The notes under the pieces: generated by a model
What the model saw: the letters and a program-made list of their open reading frames with translations, nothing else
The model's database searches: none
What the model was told of the DNA's origin: nothing
Source: Planctomycetota bacterium
GTDB taxonomy: Bacteria; Planctomycetota; Phycisphaerae; Phycisphaerales; UBA1924
Direction: 5' to 3'
Assembly (NCBI GenBank): GCA_039819165.1
Contig: JBCBSM010000001.1
Span: forward strand, 1,550,001-1,614,000
Length of the DNA: 64,000 nucleotides
Program-made: the position numbers and the translations under genes
In this document: one piece after another, positions 18,069 to 27,073 of the stretch
How positions within the stretch are numbered: the first letter of the stretch is position 1
Layout of the letters: every line of letters starts with the position of its first letter

Positions 18069-18953
18069 ATGACGCCACGACGACTCTCGCTGCCCGCACT
18101 GGCCGTGCTCTTCGTTGGCGCGTGCATGACGCTCGGCCACGACTTCTGGCTCGAGCCGTCGTCGCACCGCGTTGCCCCCGGAGACCGGGTCGACGTCGCG
18201 ATCATGATCGGCCACCACGACGATCTGGATTCGTTTCCGCGTCGGCCCGGGCACGCCAAGTCGTTCCGATTGGTTGGTCCGAGCGGGCACCACGAGATCG
18301 CCGGCGAGGATGGCGATGACCCGGCGGGCTCCCTGACGGCGCCCGAGGATGGCGCGTACTGGATCGTCTACCACGGCAATCCCAGCTTCATCGAGCTCGA
18401 CGCCAAGAAGTTCGAGGAGTATCTCAAGCACGAGGGGCTCGGACACATCATCGAGGAGCGCGCCCGACTGGGCGAGTCGGACGAGCCGGGCCTCGAGGCA
18501 TATTCACGCTGCGCCAAGGCGGCCATCCGCGTCGGAGCCAGCTCGACGCCCGCGCACGCCGAGTTCCTGCGCACGCCGGTCGGCCTCCCGCTGGAATTGA
18601 TCCCGCTCGACGATCCGTTTACGCTGCGCGCGGGCGACGACCTGGCGGTGAGGCTGCTGCACCGGGGCGAGCCGCTGGCGGACGCGATGATCGAGGCCAT
18701 GCACCGCCGGGACGACCAGCAGACCCCCCGGACGGCCTGGGTGCTCACCAACGAGCGCGGCGAGGCGATGATTCGCTTCGATCATCCCGGACGCTGGGTG
18801 CTCGCGAATACGCACATGGTCCGCAAGACGGTGTCATCCGCGACCGACGCCGAGTCCGCTGGCGGATCCGCGGCCGAACCGACCAGCGAGGCCGACCGGG
18901 CCGACTGGGAGAGCCACTGGGCGACGCTGGCGATCGAGATCGCGCCGCGTTAG
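18069..18953 (+). CDS. exported DUF4198 (NikM-like) domain protein
   Basis: The 294-residue protein starts MTPRRLSLPALAVLFVGACM with a signal sequence. A GGAGGAGG eight bases upstream fixes the start. The motif GHDFWLEPSSHRVAPGDRVDVAIMIGHHDD near the N-terminus is typical of DUF4198 proteins, some of which accompany metal (nickel/cobalt) uptake. The C-terminal half has the second conserved domain (LRAGDDLAVRLLHRGEPLADAMIEAM … AWVLTNERGEAMIRFDHPGRWVLANTHM). No transporter gene is adjacent, so a metal role is only a possibility. A downstream ribosome binding site suggests co-transcription with the PhzF-like gene. Confidence 0.82.
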   Translation: MTPRRLSLPALAVLFVGACMTLGHDFWLEPSSHRVAPGDRVDVAIMIGHHDDLDSFPRRPGHAKSFRLVGPSGHHEIAGEDGDDPAGSLTAPEDGAYWIVYHGNPSFIELDAKKFEEYLKHEGLGHIIEERARLGESDEPGLEAYSRCAKAAIRVGASSTPAHAEFLRTPVGLPLELIPLDDPFTLRAGDDLAVRLLHRGEPLADAMIEAMHRRDDQQTPRTAWVLTNERGEAMIRFDHPGRWVLANTHMVRKTVSSATDAESAGGSAAEPTSEADRADWESHWATLAIEIAPR

Positions 18954-18998
18954 CGAACGATGGGGCGACGGCATAGGGTCGGCCGGAGGTGCCCGCCC

Positions 18999-19853
18999 AT
19001 GAAGCTGTACCACGTCGATGCGTTCACCAGCCGCGTGTTCGGGGGCAACCCCGCCGCCGTCATCCCCGTGGGCGAGTGGCCCGACGACGACGCGATGCAG
19101 GCCATCGCCGCCGAGAACAACCTGAGCGAGACCGCCTTCATCGGCCCGGACGCCGACGGGGACGATCGCCGCATCCGCTGGTTCACGCCCGAGCGGGAGG
19201 TCGACCTGTGCGGCCACGCCACGCTCGCCAGCGCACACGTGCTGTGGAACCACGAGGGTGAGGTCGTCGAGCAGCTCACGTTCGCCTCGAGGAGTGGGCC
19301 GCTGTCGGTCTCCCGCGAGATGCAGCAGGGCGAGCACGCCATGGACCTCATCGTGCTCGATTTCCCCGCCTTCGGCACCGAACCCGTCGAGATCACCGCG
19401 GCCTTGGTCGAGGCGCTCGGTGCCCGCCCGAGCGAGCTGCACCGCAGCACCGGCGCCAAGCGCAATCTCATGGCGGTCTTCGAGAGCAAGAAGGACGTGC
19501 ATGACCTGCGGCCCGACTTCGAGACGCTGGCCGACCGGGCGCTGGTCGGCGACAGCCTGGGGCTCATCGCGACGGCCCCGGGCGCGAGCCACGACTTCGT
19601 GTCCCGCTACTTCGCGCCCGCCGCGGGCGTGCCGGAGGATCCCGTCACGGGGTCGGCCCACTGCGTGCTCGCGCCCTACTGGGGCGCGCGGCTCGGCAAG
19701 TCACGGCTGTCGGCGCGGCAGGTCTCGAAGCGCGGCGGCGAGCTGCGGTGCGACCTCGCGTCGAGCGAGCACGGCGACCGCGTGCTCATCGCGGGGCACG
19801 CGGTGACGTACATGGTGGGCGAGATCGGCGTCGCGACGCCCGTGACCGCGTAG
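18999..19853 (+). CDS. PhzF-family isomerase/epimerase
   Basis: The 284-residue protein is a PhzF-like enzyme of the diaminopimelate-epimerase fold. The family motifs are MKLYHVDAFTSRVFGGNPAAV, the catalytic-acid region NNLSETAFIG, EVDLCGHATLASAHVL and GVPEDPVTGSAHCVLAPYW. Members catalyse proton shifts on small substrates; the true substrate is unknown for most and no phenazine genes are nearby. GGAGGT at 18985-18990, eight bases before the ATG, supports the start. The gap of 274 bases after it (19854-20127) contains no recognisable gene. Confidence 0.92.
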   Translation: MKLYHVDAFTSRVFGGNPAAVIPVGEWPDDDAMQAIAAENNLSETAFIGPDADGDDRRIRWFTPEREVDLCGHATLASAHVLWNHEGEVVEQLTFASRSGPLSVSREMQQGEHAMDLIVLDFPAFGTEPVEITAALVEALGARPSELHRSTGAKRNLMAVFESKKDVHDLRPDFETLADRALVGDSLGLIATAPGASHDFVSRYFAPAAGVPEDPVTGSAHCVLAPYWGARLGKSRLSARQVSKRGGELRCDLASSEHGDRVLIAGHAVTYMVGEIGVATPVTA

Positions 19854-20127
19854 CCGCGGGTTTTCGATTTCTTGGACAGGAACTGCCATCCGCATGGCCG
19901 GGCGACACGCCGGCACGCAGCCAGACGGAATGCGCATGGCTCGGATTACTCGCCACGATGGCAAGAACAACGGACCACCGGTATCGGTCGTGCGTCGCAG
20001 CCTGGCTGCCGACGTGGCTCGATCGCCCAAGGCCACCGCCGCGAACATCGCGGTACCGAGCATTGGCCCGGACGCCCGTCGCATATGCGGGCGCAGGTCC
20101 ATCCAGACGCACAGAGGAGAAAGACGC

Positions 20128-20826
20128 ATGCAGCCGAAGACCATCGCGACCCTGCTGGCCGCCGGCACCGCCTCGTCGGCGCTCGGCCAGATCGAGCCCA
20201 TCCTGTACTCCGACGACCCCATCCCGGGCGTGACGACCACGGGCGGCGACCAGGCCACCGTCTGGCAGACCGGCCCGTAGCGCGTCCGCAACAGCCTCGA
20301 CCGCTCCCGCTGGGCCATCCGCGTCAACCAGACCAGCGCCAGCGACAACGAGTACATCGTGTCGGGCCAGGGCCTCACCGGCTCGGTCGTGGTGAACACC
20401 AGCGGTGAGGCCAACGCCCAGCGCGGCTCGGTCTTCTTCTTCGAGACCGCCGGCGACCCACCCGTGGTCGGCTTCGGTGGCGATCTCGACGGCACCTCCA
20501 CCGACGACAACTTCTTCGCCATCCGCGACGAGTCGACCGGGCTGTTCAACTCGGTCTGCCGCGAGCTGGACACCATCGACGGCCAGACCATCGTCTCCCC
20601 GATCGTCCCCGTCGACTGGGTGGACGCCCAGGGCAACACCTACGCCGCGCCGGCGGGCGCCTTCTCGGCGCTGCCCGAGATCTTCGCGGGCACCATCCCG
20701 GACGATCTCTTCGCCCGCATCGCGCTGCCGGGCCCCGTCTGCCGCGTCGACCTCGATGGCGACGGCGAGCCGACCATCTTCGACTTCCTCGAGTTCCAGA
20801 ACGAGTTCGACGCCGGCTGCGCGTAA
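20128..20826 (+). pseudogene. secreted dockerin-tailed protein interrupted by an in-frame TAG
   Basis: An ATG at 20128 with a good GAGGAGA upstream begins a signal peptide (MQPKTIATLLAAGTASSALG). The frame runs to a TAG at 20278-20280 and then continues open in the same frame to 20826. Continuity is shown by RVRNSLDRSRWAIRVNQTS directly after the stop and by a proper C-terminal dockerin-like unit (CRVDLDGDGEPTIFDFLEFQ). The full form would have 231 residues. Explanations are a recent nonsense mutation, a base error in the sequence, or a restart at the GTG 20359, which would lack a signal peptide. Only one dockerin unit is present instead of the usual two. Confidence 0.75.
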
Positions 20827-20851
20827 GGGAGCCCGAGCGGCGCTTAGAACT

Positions 20852-22867
20852 TCACGCGACCCGCTGCCCCGGCAGCAGCGGCGGCATCGGCACTCCAAGC
20901 ACGGCGGCGAGCGCCCGGAAGAGCTCGGCCTCTCCGGGCGCGATGTCGCCGTCTGCACCGACGACGGCCGCGCAGGCCTCGATCAGCCGCCGCTTCTGCT
21001 GGGGCACCAGTCCCCGCAGCTCGCCGAGCGCCGCGTCGAGCGCGCGGTGGTCGAACGCGGTCTCGCGGAACTGGGTGGGCACCTGCGCGATCGCGCGGGC
21101 GCCCGCCTCGAAGGCCCGCCACGCGGACTCGTCGTCCTCGGCCCCCGCCCGGGCGAGCACGGACAGCACGACGGCCGCCTCTTTGCCGAGCCGGTTGAGC
21201 GACGAGCGGGTGATGGCGTCCTTCGAGCGACCCAGCTGCGCCTCGACGTGCGACTCGAGGACGCGGAGCAGTGCCCACTCGAAGGGCTCGATGCGGCCGT
21301 CGGCCTCGGCGAGCGCACGCGTGTTGCGCGCGAAGGACTGGAGCTGTCCCCGCGACAGTCTCTGGAGTGGAGCGAGGCATAGCTCGAGCAGGGGCAGCCG
21401 CAGATCGCGGTCGAGGCTCGCGGCCTCGGTCTCCAGCGCACGCACGACGCGCAGCACGCCAAAATCTGCCCGTCGCTGGAGGACATCGAGCTGCGCGCGG
21501 AGCGACGCATCGTCGCTCGACCAGTGCATGAGCAACGCATAGACCACCGCGCGGCAGCCGTAGGGATCGTGCGCGGCCTCTCGGAGGGCGGCGGGCAGGC
21601 GATCGAGCATGCCCCTGGCGTGGGCCACGTGCTGCGGCGTCGCGGTCCCGATCAGCGCGAGCAGCGGGATCGCGGCGTGCCCGGCGAGCTGCTCGGCCGC
21701 CTGCTCGCGGCCCATGCGGCGGTCCCGCAGCCGCTCGAGCTGCTCGCGGGGCGAGAGCGGCCCGCCGCTCGATTCGGCGGCCGGCCGCCGCGCGGTGGAT
21801 GGCGCCGGGCTGCGCTCCAGCGGGTCCAGCATGCTGCCGTCCCAATTCGGATCCACGCGGCGGATGCGGTCGGGCAGCGGCGGGTGGCTCGCCAGGGCCG
21901 AGCCGAGGAAGGACGACGCCACCGCGTTGCCGAAGAACATGTGGCTCATCTCGCGGGCGTGGGCGTTCTCGATGTTTGCTCGCTGCGCACCGCCGCCGAT
22001 GCGCCGCAGCGCACCGGCGATGCCGCCGGGGTTGCGGGTAAACTGCACGGCGCTGGCGTCGGCGAGGAACTCCCGCTGCCGGCTGACGGCGGCCTGGATG
22101 AGCCGCGCGCACACGGAACCGATGCCGCCGATGGCGACCAGCGCGATGGCGAGCACCATCATGCCGGCCACGCCCCGGCCGTCGCGCCGCCCGCGGCCGC
22201 CGCCGCTGTACGCCGTGGCGCGCAGCAGCGTGTAGCCCGCGAGGCTGAGCAGGACGATGCCGCCGAGCACGCCGACGAGGCGGATGTTGGTCCGCATGTC
22301 GCCGTTGAGGATGTGGCTGAACTCGTGGGCCATGACGCCCTGCAGTTCGTCGCGGGTGAGGCCGTCCACGCAGCCCCGGGTCACGCCGATGACCGCGTCG
22401 CTGGGTTCGTAGCCCGCGGCGAAGGCGTTGATGCCCCGTTCCTCGCCCATCATGTAGACCGGGGGCACGGGCACGCCGCTGGCGATGGCCATCTCCTCGA
22501 CGACGTTGAGCACGCGACGCTCGGACGGATCGCTCGTGGATTCGTCGATGGGCCGCCCGCCGAGCTGGAGCGCCACGACGCTGCCGCCGCCGCGGAGCTC
22601 GCTGATGCGGTAGGCCGTGCCGCCCGCGATGAGCAGCGCCGCGCCCGCCGCACCGGCGGCCGCAAAGCCGGCGAGCGGCGCGGCGTCGACGTCGCCCTTG
22701 GACGCCACGAGCGCCGCGATCACCACCGCCGCCGCGACCGCGACGCAGGTAACCAGCACGGATACGACGTAGAGCGCAACCAGCAGCTTCGTGCGGCCGC
22801 GCGCACGGTCCTGGTGGGCGAAGAAGTCCATCGTGGCGCGGCCGTCGGCCATGGGGTTGTCGTTCAC
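20852..22867 (-). CDS. M48-family membrane zinc metalloprotease with TerB-like C-terminal segments
   Basis: The 671-residue protein has two N-terminal membrane helices (TKLLVALYVVSVLVTCVAVAAAVV and GFAAAGAAGAALLIAGG). The M48 peptidase domain follows, with MGEERGINAFAAGYEPSDAVIGV and the zinc motif HEFSH (HExxH) in LQGVMAHEFSHILNGD. Two more membrane segments come after the motif. The C-terminal ~300 residues are helical and contain two TerB-like acidic patches (ALAEADGRIEPFEWALLRVLE and VGADGDIAPGEAELFRALA). It lies 17 bases downstream of lemA, the classic LemA-M48 pairing. It may process membrane proteins or act in quality control. Confidence 0.88.
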   Translation of the reverse strand: MNDNPMADGRATMDFFAHQDRARGRTKLLVALYVVSVLVTCVAVAAAVVIAALVASKGDVDAAPLAGFAAAGAAGAALLIAGGTAYRISELRGGGSVVALQLGGRPIDESTSDPSERRVLNVVEEMAIASGVPVPPVYMMGEERGINAFAAGYEPSDAVIGVTRGCVDGLTRDELQGVMAHEFSHILNGDMRTNIRLVGVLGGIVLLSLAGYTLLRATAYSGGGRGRRDGRGVAGMMVLAIALVAIGGIGSVCARLIQAAVSRQREFLADASAVQFTRNPGGIAGALRRIGGGAQRANIENAHAREMSHMFFGNAVASSFLGSALASHPPLPDRIRRVDPNWDGSMLDPLERSPAPSTARRPAAESSGGPLSPREQLERLRDRRMGREQAAEQLAGHAAIPLLALIGTATPQHVAHARGMLDRLPAALREAAHDPYGCRAVVYALLMHWSSDDASLRAQLDVLQRRADFGVLRVVRALETEAASLDRDLRLPLLELCLAPLQRLSRGQLQSFARNTRALAEADGRIEPFEWALLRVLESHVEAQLGRSKDAITRSSLNRLGKEAAVVLSVLARAGAEDDESAWRAFEAGARAIAQVPTQFRETAFDHRALDAALGELRGLVPQQKRRLIEACAAVVGADGDIAPGEAELFRALAAVLGVPMPPLLPGQRVA

Positions 22868-22884
22868 CTAGCTCGATGCCGCGA

Positions 22885-23499
22885 TCAGGAGAAGGAGACC
22901 TTGGGCGCTTCCTTGATCTCGGCGGCGTCCTCGAACTCGAGAAGCCCGGCATCCTGGCCGTGGCCGAACAGGCCCGCGAGAACCACGGGCGGGAAGCTCT
23001 TGCGGTAGGTGTTGTACTCGGTCACCTGGTCGTTGAAGGCCTGGCGCGCGAAGGCGACCTTGTTCTCCGTCGAGGTCAGCTCCTCCTGCAGGCTCATCAT
23101 GTTGGTGTTGGCCTTGAGGTCGGGGTAGGCCTCCATGACCGCGAACAGCCGGCCCATGGCGCCCGTGAGCGCGCCCTCGGCGCTGGCGAGGCCCTGCATC
23201 GCGCCGGCGTCGCCCGGGTTGCCCGAGGCGGCATCTAGGCCGCTGACGGCCTGGTTGCGGGCGGCGATGACGGCCTCGAGCGTCTCTCGTTCGTGGGCCA
23301 TGTAGCCCTTGGCGGTCTCGACCAGGTTGGGGATCAGGTCGTGCCGCCGCTTGAGCTGCACGTCGATCTGGGCGAAGGCGTTCTTGAAGCGCTCCCGCAG
23401 GCGGTTGAGCGCGTTGTAGATCGACACGCCCCACCCGATGACGCCCAGGCCGCCGAGCGTGATGAACAGCCCCACCGCCAGCAGCACCCAGACGACCAT
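22885..23499 (-). CDS. lemA: LemA family protein
   Basis: The 204-residue protein has one N-terminal membrane helix (MVVWVLLAVGLFITLGGLGVIGW) and then the long helical LemA domain: YNALNRLRERFKNAFAQIDVQLKRRHDLIPNLVETAKGYM and the conserved AYPDLKANTNMMSLQEELTSTENKVAFARQAFNDQV … YNTYRKSFPPVVLAGLFG. LemA proteins are membrane-anchored helical bundles with an outward-facing domain. Their gene is often next to an M48 protease, as here (20852-22867), suggesting a joint role in envelope homeostasis. The ATG follows a GGGGGAGGC-type ribosome binding site. Confidence 0.95.
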   Translation of the reverse strand: MVVWVLLAVGLFITLGGLGVIGWGVSIYNALNRLRERFKNAFAQIDVQLKRRHDLIPNLVETAKGYMAHERETLEAVIAARNQAVSGLDAASGNPGDAGAMQGLASAEGALTGAMGRLFAVMEAYPDLKANTNMMSLQEELTSTENKVAFARQAFNDQVTEYNTYRKSFPPVVLAGLFGHGQDAGLLEFEDAAEIKEAPKVSFS

Positions 23500-23594
23500 G
23501 CCTCCCCCTTTCGCGGTGCCGGCAGCACACCGGCGACTCGCGAGTGTATTAGGGAAACACCGCCCGAGTATTCAGAATCGGCCGCGCATGCCGG

Positions 23595-24623
23595 CTAGGG
23601 GCAGCCGGCGGCGAAGGCGTTCTGGAAGGCCAGGAAATCGAAGAGGGTCAGCTCGCCGTCGCCATCGAAATCTGCCGACGCCTCGCCCAGATCGAAGGCG
23701 TTCTGGAAGGCCAGGAAATCGAAGAGGGTCAGCTCGCCGTCGCCGTCGAAGTCCGCCGGGCAGGCATCGCCGAGCAGACCGGGCACGTAGCCCGCACCGC
23801 CCGTCGGATTGGGCGCTATCGGGCTGCCGGCCGGCGCCGGGTAGGGCGAGGGCTGCGTCGAGAACGCGCCCGTCGCGAGGTCGTAGAGGTAGTGCTCGCC
23901 GCCGTTGGCGTCGGCGTTGTCGGTCAGCAGGAGCACGACGCCGCCACCGACGGCGAGGCCGTCCACGTCGGTCACCGCCGGCGGCAGGGCCGCAACCTCG
24001 ACCAGGCCCGAGCCGGGATCGCCCGGATCGAAGGCATACAGGAAACGCCCGCCGGTCGCGTCGTCGTCGGCCAGATAGATCAGCCCGTCGTCGGGATTGA
24101 AGTCGATGCCACCGATGGTCAGCAGGCTGCCGCCGTCGGCGTAGTCCAGCACGAGCGACACGACGCCCGTATCCAGATCGATCGTGAAGAGGCCCTCGGC
24201 TTCGCCCGCGGAGGCCAGCGTCCGCGTGCCGTACAGCACGTCGGCGGCTGGGTCATACGCGAGGCCGTCGATGGACACGTCCGTGCCGCCGGCGCTCTGC
24301 GTCTCGACGAGCTTGATGGGGTTGAGCAGGTCGTCGTAGGACACGACGTAGATGTCGTCGTTGGGCCCGTTGCGGACCGACGCGAAGAAGCGGCGGTTGG
24401 CGTCGTCGCCCGCCAGCCCGCCGAAGCCCGGAGCGGTGGCGGGGATGCCCAGGTCGGCCTCGATGTCGAACAGGAGTGTGTTGACGCCATCCTCGAGGAA
24501 GAAGGCCTCGGGCTGGTTCTCGCCGAACACCGGCTTGGTGATGCCGGTGATGAACTGCGCGTGGACCGACGCCGAGCAAATAGCGACGGCCGCAATGGAG
24601 CTGGTGATGATGCGTGTACCCAT
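23595..24623 (-). CDS. secreted beta-propeller-like protein with two dockerin-like repeats
   Basis: The 342-residue protein starts MGTRIITSSIAAVAICSASVHAQ, a clear signal peptide. The middle (about residues 30-270) is a set of beta-strand repeats (IDGLAYDPAADVLYGTRTL, IGGIDFNPDDGLIYLADDD, DVDGLAVGGGVVLLLTDN), as expected of an NHL/SMP-30-like propeller. The C-terminus carries two nearly identical dockerin-like units with DFDGDGELTLFDFLAFQNAF, ending AAGCP. The role of the propeller is unknown. Its downstream neighbour on the same strand is lemA, 95 bases away. Confidence 0.88.
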   Translation of the reverse strand: MGTRIITSSIAAVAICSASVHAQFITGITKPVFGENQPEAFFLEDGVNTLLFDIEADLGIPATAPGFGGLAGDDANRRFFASVRNGPNDDIYVVSYDDLLNPIKLVETQSAGGTDVSIDGLAYDPAADVLYGTRTLASAGEAEGLFTIDLDTGVVSLVLDYADGGSLLTIGGIDFNPDDGLIYLADDDATGGRFLYAFDPGDPGSGLVEVAALPPAVTDVDGLAVGGGVVLLLTDNADANGGEHYLYDLATGAFSTQPSPYPAPAGSPIAPNPTGGAGYVPGLLGDACPADFDGDGELTLFDFLAFQNAFDLGEASADFDGDGELTLFDFLAFQNAFAAGCP

Positions 24624-24705
24624 GCTCGTTCCTCCCCACGGATGCTAGATGGCGTGCCGTGAAGTGTTCGCGTCTTCTCGGACGCGCGGCGCACCTCTAG
24701 GAAGC

Positions 24706-25422
24706 CTACGGGGTGACCTCGATCGACGTGCCGTTGTCGCCGTCTCGCTCCCCGCACGCGCAGGCCACGATGACCTCGGCGACGACCCCGGGATCGAGGG
24801 CGGCCGAGGGCGGGACGGCCTTCTCGTCGAAGTTCGCCCGCAGCATGCCGGTCTCGACGGCGCCGGGCGCAACGGCGAATGCCCGGACCTTCTGCCGCTT
24901 GCCCTCCTTGGCGATGCTCTTGGTCAGCACGTCGATGGCGCCCTTGGCCGCGCCGTAGGCGTAGAAGCCCGCGAACGGATCCCGCGTGGCCATGGTCGAC
25001 ACGCTCACGACGCGGCCACCGCCGTCCTGGGCGCTCTCGGTCAGCAGCGGCCAGGCCTCGAGCACCAGCTTGGCCGGCCCCACGGCGTTGACGGCGAAGG
25101 ACTCGTCGATCTCCTGCATGGTGGTGTCGGCCAGGGGCGTCAGCGGCGCGTAGCCGGCGTTGTTGATCAGCGCATCGAGCCGGCCGAACTCGCCCAGCAC
25201 GCATTGCATGATCTCGCGGGGCGCATCGGGCGAACCGACGTCGGCCTGGCACGCGCGGGCGTCCTCGCCCAGCTCGTCCATCGCGGCATCGAGCTTCGAG
25301 CGGGTGCGCCCGACGATCAGCACCCGCCAGCCCTTGGCCACCAGCATGCGGGCCGTTTCGAGGCCGATGCCCTCCGAGCCTCCGGTGATGACCGCCGCCC
25401 TCGCATCGCTGCTCTCGCTCAT
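24706..25422 (-). CDS. short-chain dehydrogenase/reductase
   Basis: The 238-residue protein has the classical SDR Rossmann signature TGGSEGIG near the N-terminus, NNAGYAPL after strand 4 and the catalytic Tyr-Lys pair in FYAYGAAKGAID (YxxxK) with a preceding Ser in SVSTMA. It is a NAD(P)-dependent oxidoreductase of unknown substrate. The length is normal. It is divergent from the solute-binding gene, with only 21 bases between the two start codons, so their promoters must overlap the coding starts. Confidence 0.92.
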   Translation of the reverse strand: MSESSDARAAVITGGSEGIGLETARMLVAKGWRVLIVGRTRSKLDAAMDELGEDARACQADVGSPDAPREIMQCVLGEFGRLDALINNAGYAPLTPLADTTMQEIDESFAVNAVGPAKLVLEAWPLLTESAQDGGGRVVSVSTMATRDPFAGFYAYGAAKGAIDVLTKSIAKEGKRQKVRAFAVAPGAVETGMLRANFDEKAVPPSAALDPGVVAEVIVACACGERDGDNGTSIEVTP

Positions 25423-25443
25423 GAGGCAGCGTAGACTCGGTCG

Positions 25444-27057
25444 ATGCGATGGAAGGCCGCCGTGCTGCTCGCGGGCATGCTCGCCCTGCTGGCCCTGCCG
25501 CTTGCCCTAAGGCGTGGTGATGCGACCCCGCAGCGCGACGGCCCGACGCTGGTCGTCATCACGCCGCACACGCAGCAGATCCGCGACGAGTTCGCAATCG
25601 CCTTCGCCCGCTGGCACGAGCAGAACTTCGGCGAGCCCGCGAACGTCGATTGGCGGACGCCCGGCGGCACGAGCGAGATCCGACGGCTGCTGCAGGACCA
25701 GTACCGCGCCGCGCTCAACGCCGGCGAATTCGGCATCGTGCCCGGTGCGCTCGGCGAGCCCTTCGTGGAGATCGACGCCGGCCGCATGGGCTACGACATC
25801 CTGTTCGGCGGGGGCAGCTACGAGCACGGCCAGATTGCGCGGGGCGTGAGGATTGCGGTGCCGGAGGGCGTCCCGGGGGCCGAACTCGCCGGCGGCGCGG
25901 GGGCGGAGCTGGCCGTGCCCATCAGCGTTCCGGCCGGATTCACGCCGCAGCAACTCGATGGGTGGTACGGCGAGAATGCCATCGGCTCCGAGCGGCTGTA
26001 CCACCCCAAGCAATACTGGCTCGGCACCGCGCTCTCGAGCTTCGGCATCCTCTATAACAAGGACCTGTACCGCGAGCGGGGACTCGAGCCGCCCCGGGCC
26101 TTCGAAGACCTGACCGATCCCCAGCTCGCCGGCATGGTCGCGCTAGCCGACCCCAGGCAGAGCGGCTCGATCACCACCACCTTCGAGTCGATCCTCAACG
26201 CCTATGACTGGGACGAGGGCTGGCGGATCCTGCGCGAGATGGCCGCCAACACGCGCTACTTCACCAACGCGGCGACCAAGCCCCCGCTCGACGTCGCCGC
26301 GGGCGAGGCGATGGCCGGCCTGGCGATCGACTTCTACGGCCGCACCCAGAGCCAGTCCGTCGTGCCCCCCGGTGCGCCCGCGAGCGCGAGCCGCGTGGGT
26401 TATGTTGATCCGGTGGGCGCAGTCTACATCGATGCCGACCCGATCTCGATACTCCGCGGTGCGCCGCACCCTGAGCTGGCACGCCGCTTCGTCGAGTTCA
26501 CGCTCACCGAGCAGGCCCAGAGCCTGTGGCAGTTCCCAGCCAATCCCGACCAGACCGGTCCGCCGCCGACCGGGCCGGTGCAGTACGAGCTTCGGCGGGC
26601 CCCGGTCCGCCGGGTGATGTACGAGCGGCACGCCGACCGCTTCATCGACGAGCTCGATCCGTTCAACGCCGCCGCCGACGTCGAGAACCGCGGCTGGCGC
26701 TCGTCGATCTCGATCATGATGGGCGCCTTCGGCGTGGACAGCGACGAGGAACTGCAGCGGGCGTGGGCAGCACTCAATGAGCTGCGGGCGATGGCCGCCA
26801 CCGACCCGGCGTTCGAGTCAACGCTCCGCGAGGCCGAGGCCGCCTTCTACGCCTTCCCCAGCGAGCCCGTGACCGGCGAGGATGGTGCCGTCCGCGAGCT
26901 GGTCTTCAGCGCGGAGAACTACCGGCCGGTCCGCAACGCCTGGAGGGATCCCGAGCGGGCGGTCGAGGCGCAGATCGAGTACACCCGGTTCTTCCGCGAC
27001 CGATATAGGGAAGTGGTCAAGCTCGCCCGCGACGCCGCCCGGCGACGCGACCCCTAG
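25444..27057 (+). CDS. extracellular solute-binding protein (family 1 type), membrane-anchored
   Basis: The 537-residue protein has an N-terminal hydrophobic segment (AVLLAGMLALLALPLALRRG) without a clear cleavage site or lipobox, so it may stay anchored. The rest matches iron/polyamine/sugar-type periplasmic binding proteins: LVVITPHTQQIRDEFAIAF, VDWRTPGGTSEIRRLLQ, WLGTALSSFGILYNKDLYRERGLEPPRAFEDLTDP and VALADPRQSGSITTTFESIL. It is longer than usual because of a C-terminal region of about 170 residues. No permease or ATPase gene is adjacent, so the transporter is elsewhere or the protein has another role. Its stop is 16 bases before the pyruvate kinase start. Confidence 0.85.
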   Translation: MRWKAAVLLAGMLALLALPLALRRGDATPQRDGPTLVVITPHTQQIRDEFAIAFARWHEQNFGEPANVDWRTPGGTSEIRRLLQDQYRAALNAGEFGIVPGALGEPFVEIDAGRMGYDILFGGGSYEHGQIARGVRIAVPEGVPGAELAGGAGAELAVPISVPAGFTPQQLDGWYGENAIGSERLYHPKQYWLGTALSSFGILYNKDLYRERGLEPPRAFEDLTDPQLAGMVALADPRQSGSITTTFESILNAYDWDEGWRILREMAANTRYFTNAATKPPLDVAAGEAMAGLAIDFYGRTQSQSVVPPGAPASASRVGYVDPVGAVYIDADPISILRGAPHPELARRFVEFTLTEQAQSLWQFPANPDQTGPPPTGPVQYELRRAPVRRVMYERHADRFIDELDPFNAAADVENRGWRSSISIMMGAFGVDSDEELQRAWAALNELRAMAATDPAFESTLREAEAAFYAFPSEPVTGEDGAVRELVFSAENYRPVRNAWRDPERAVEAQIEYTRFFRDRYREVVKLARDAARRRDP

Positions 27058-27073
27058 CCCCGCGGAGGTTCGC

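Noticed and set aside
20278-20280. TAG considered as a programmed pyrrolysine codon
   Set aside because: No pyl genes or stem-loop are seen; mutation or base error is simpler.
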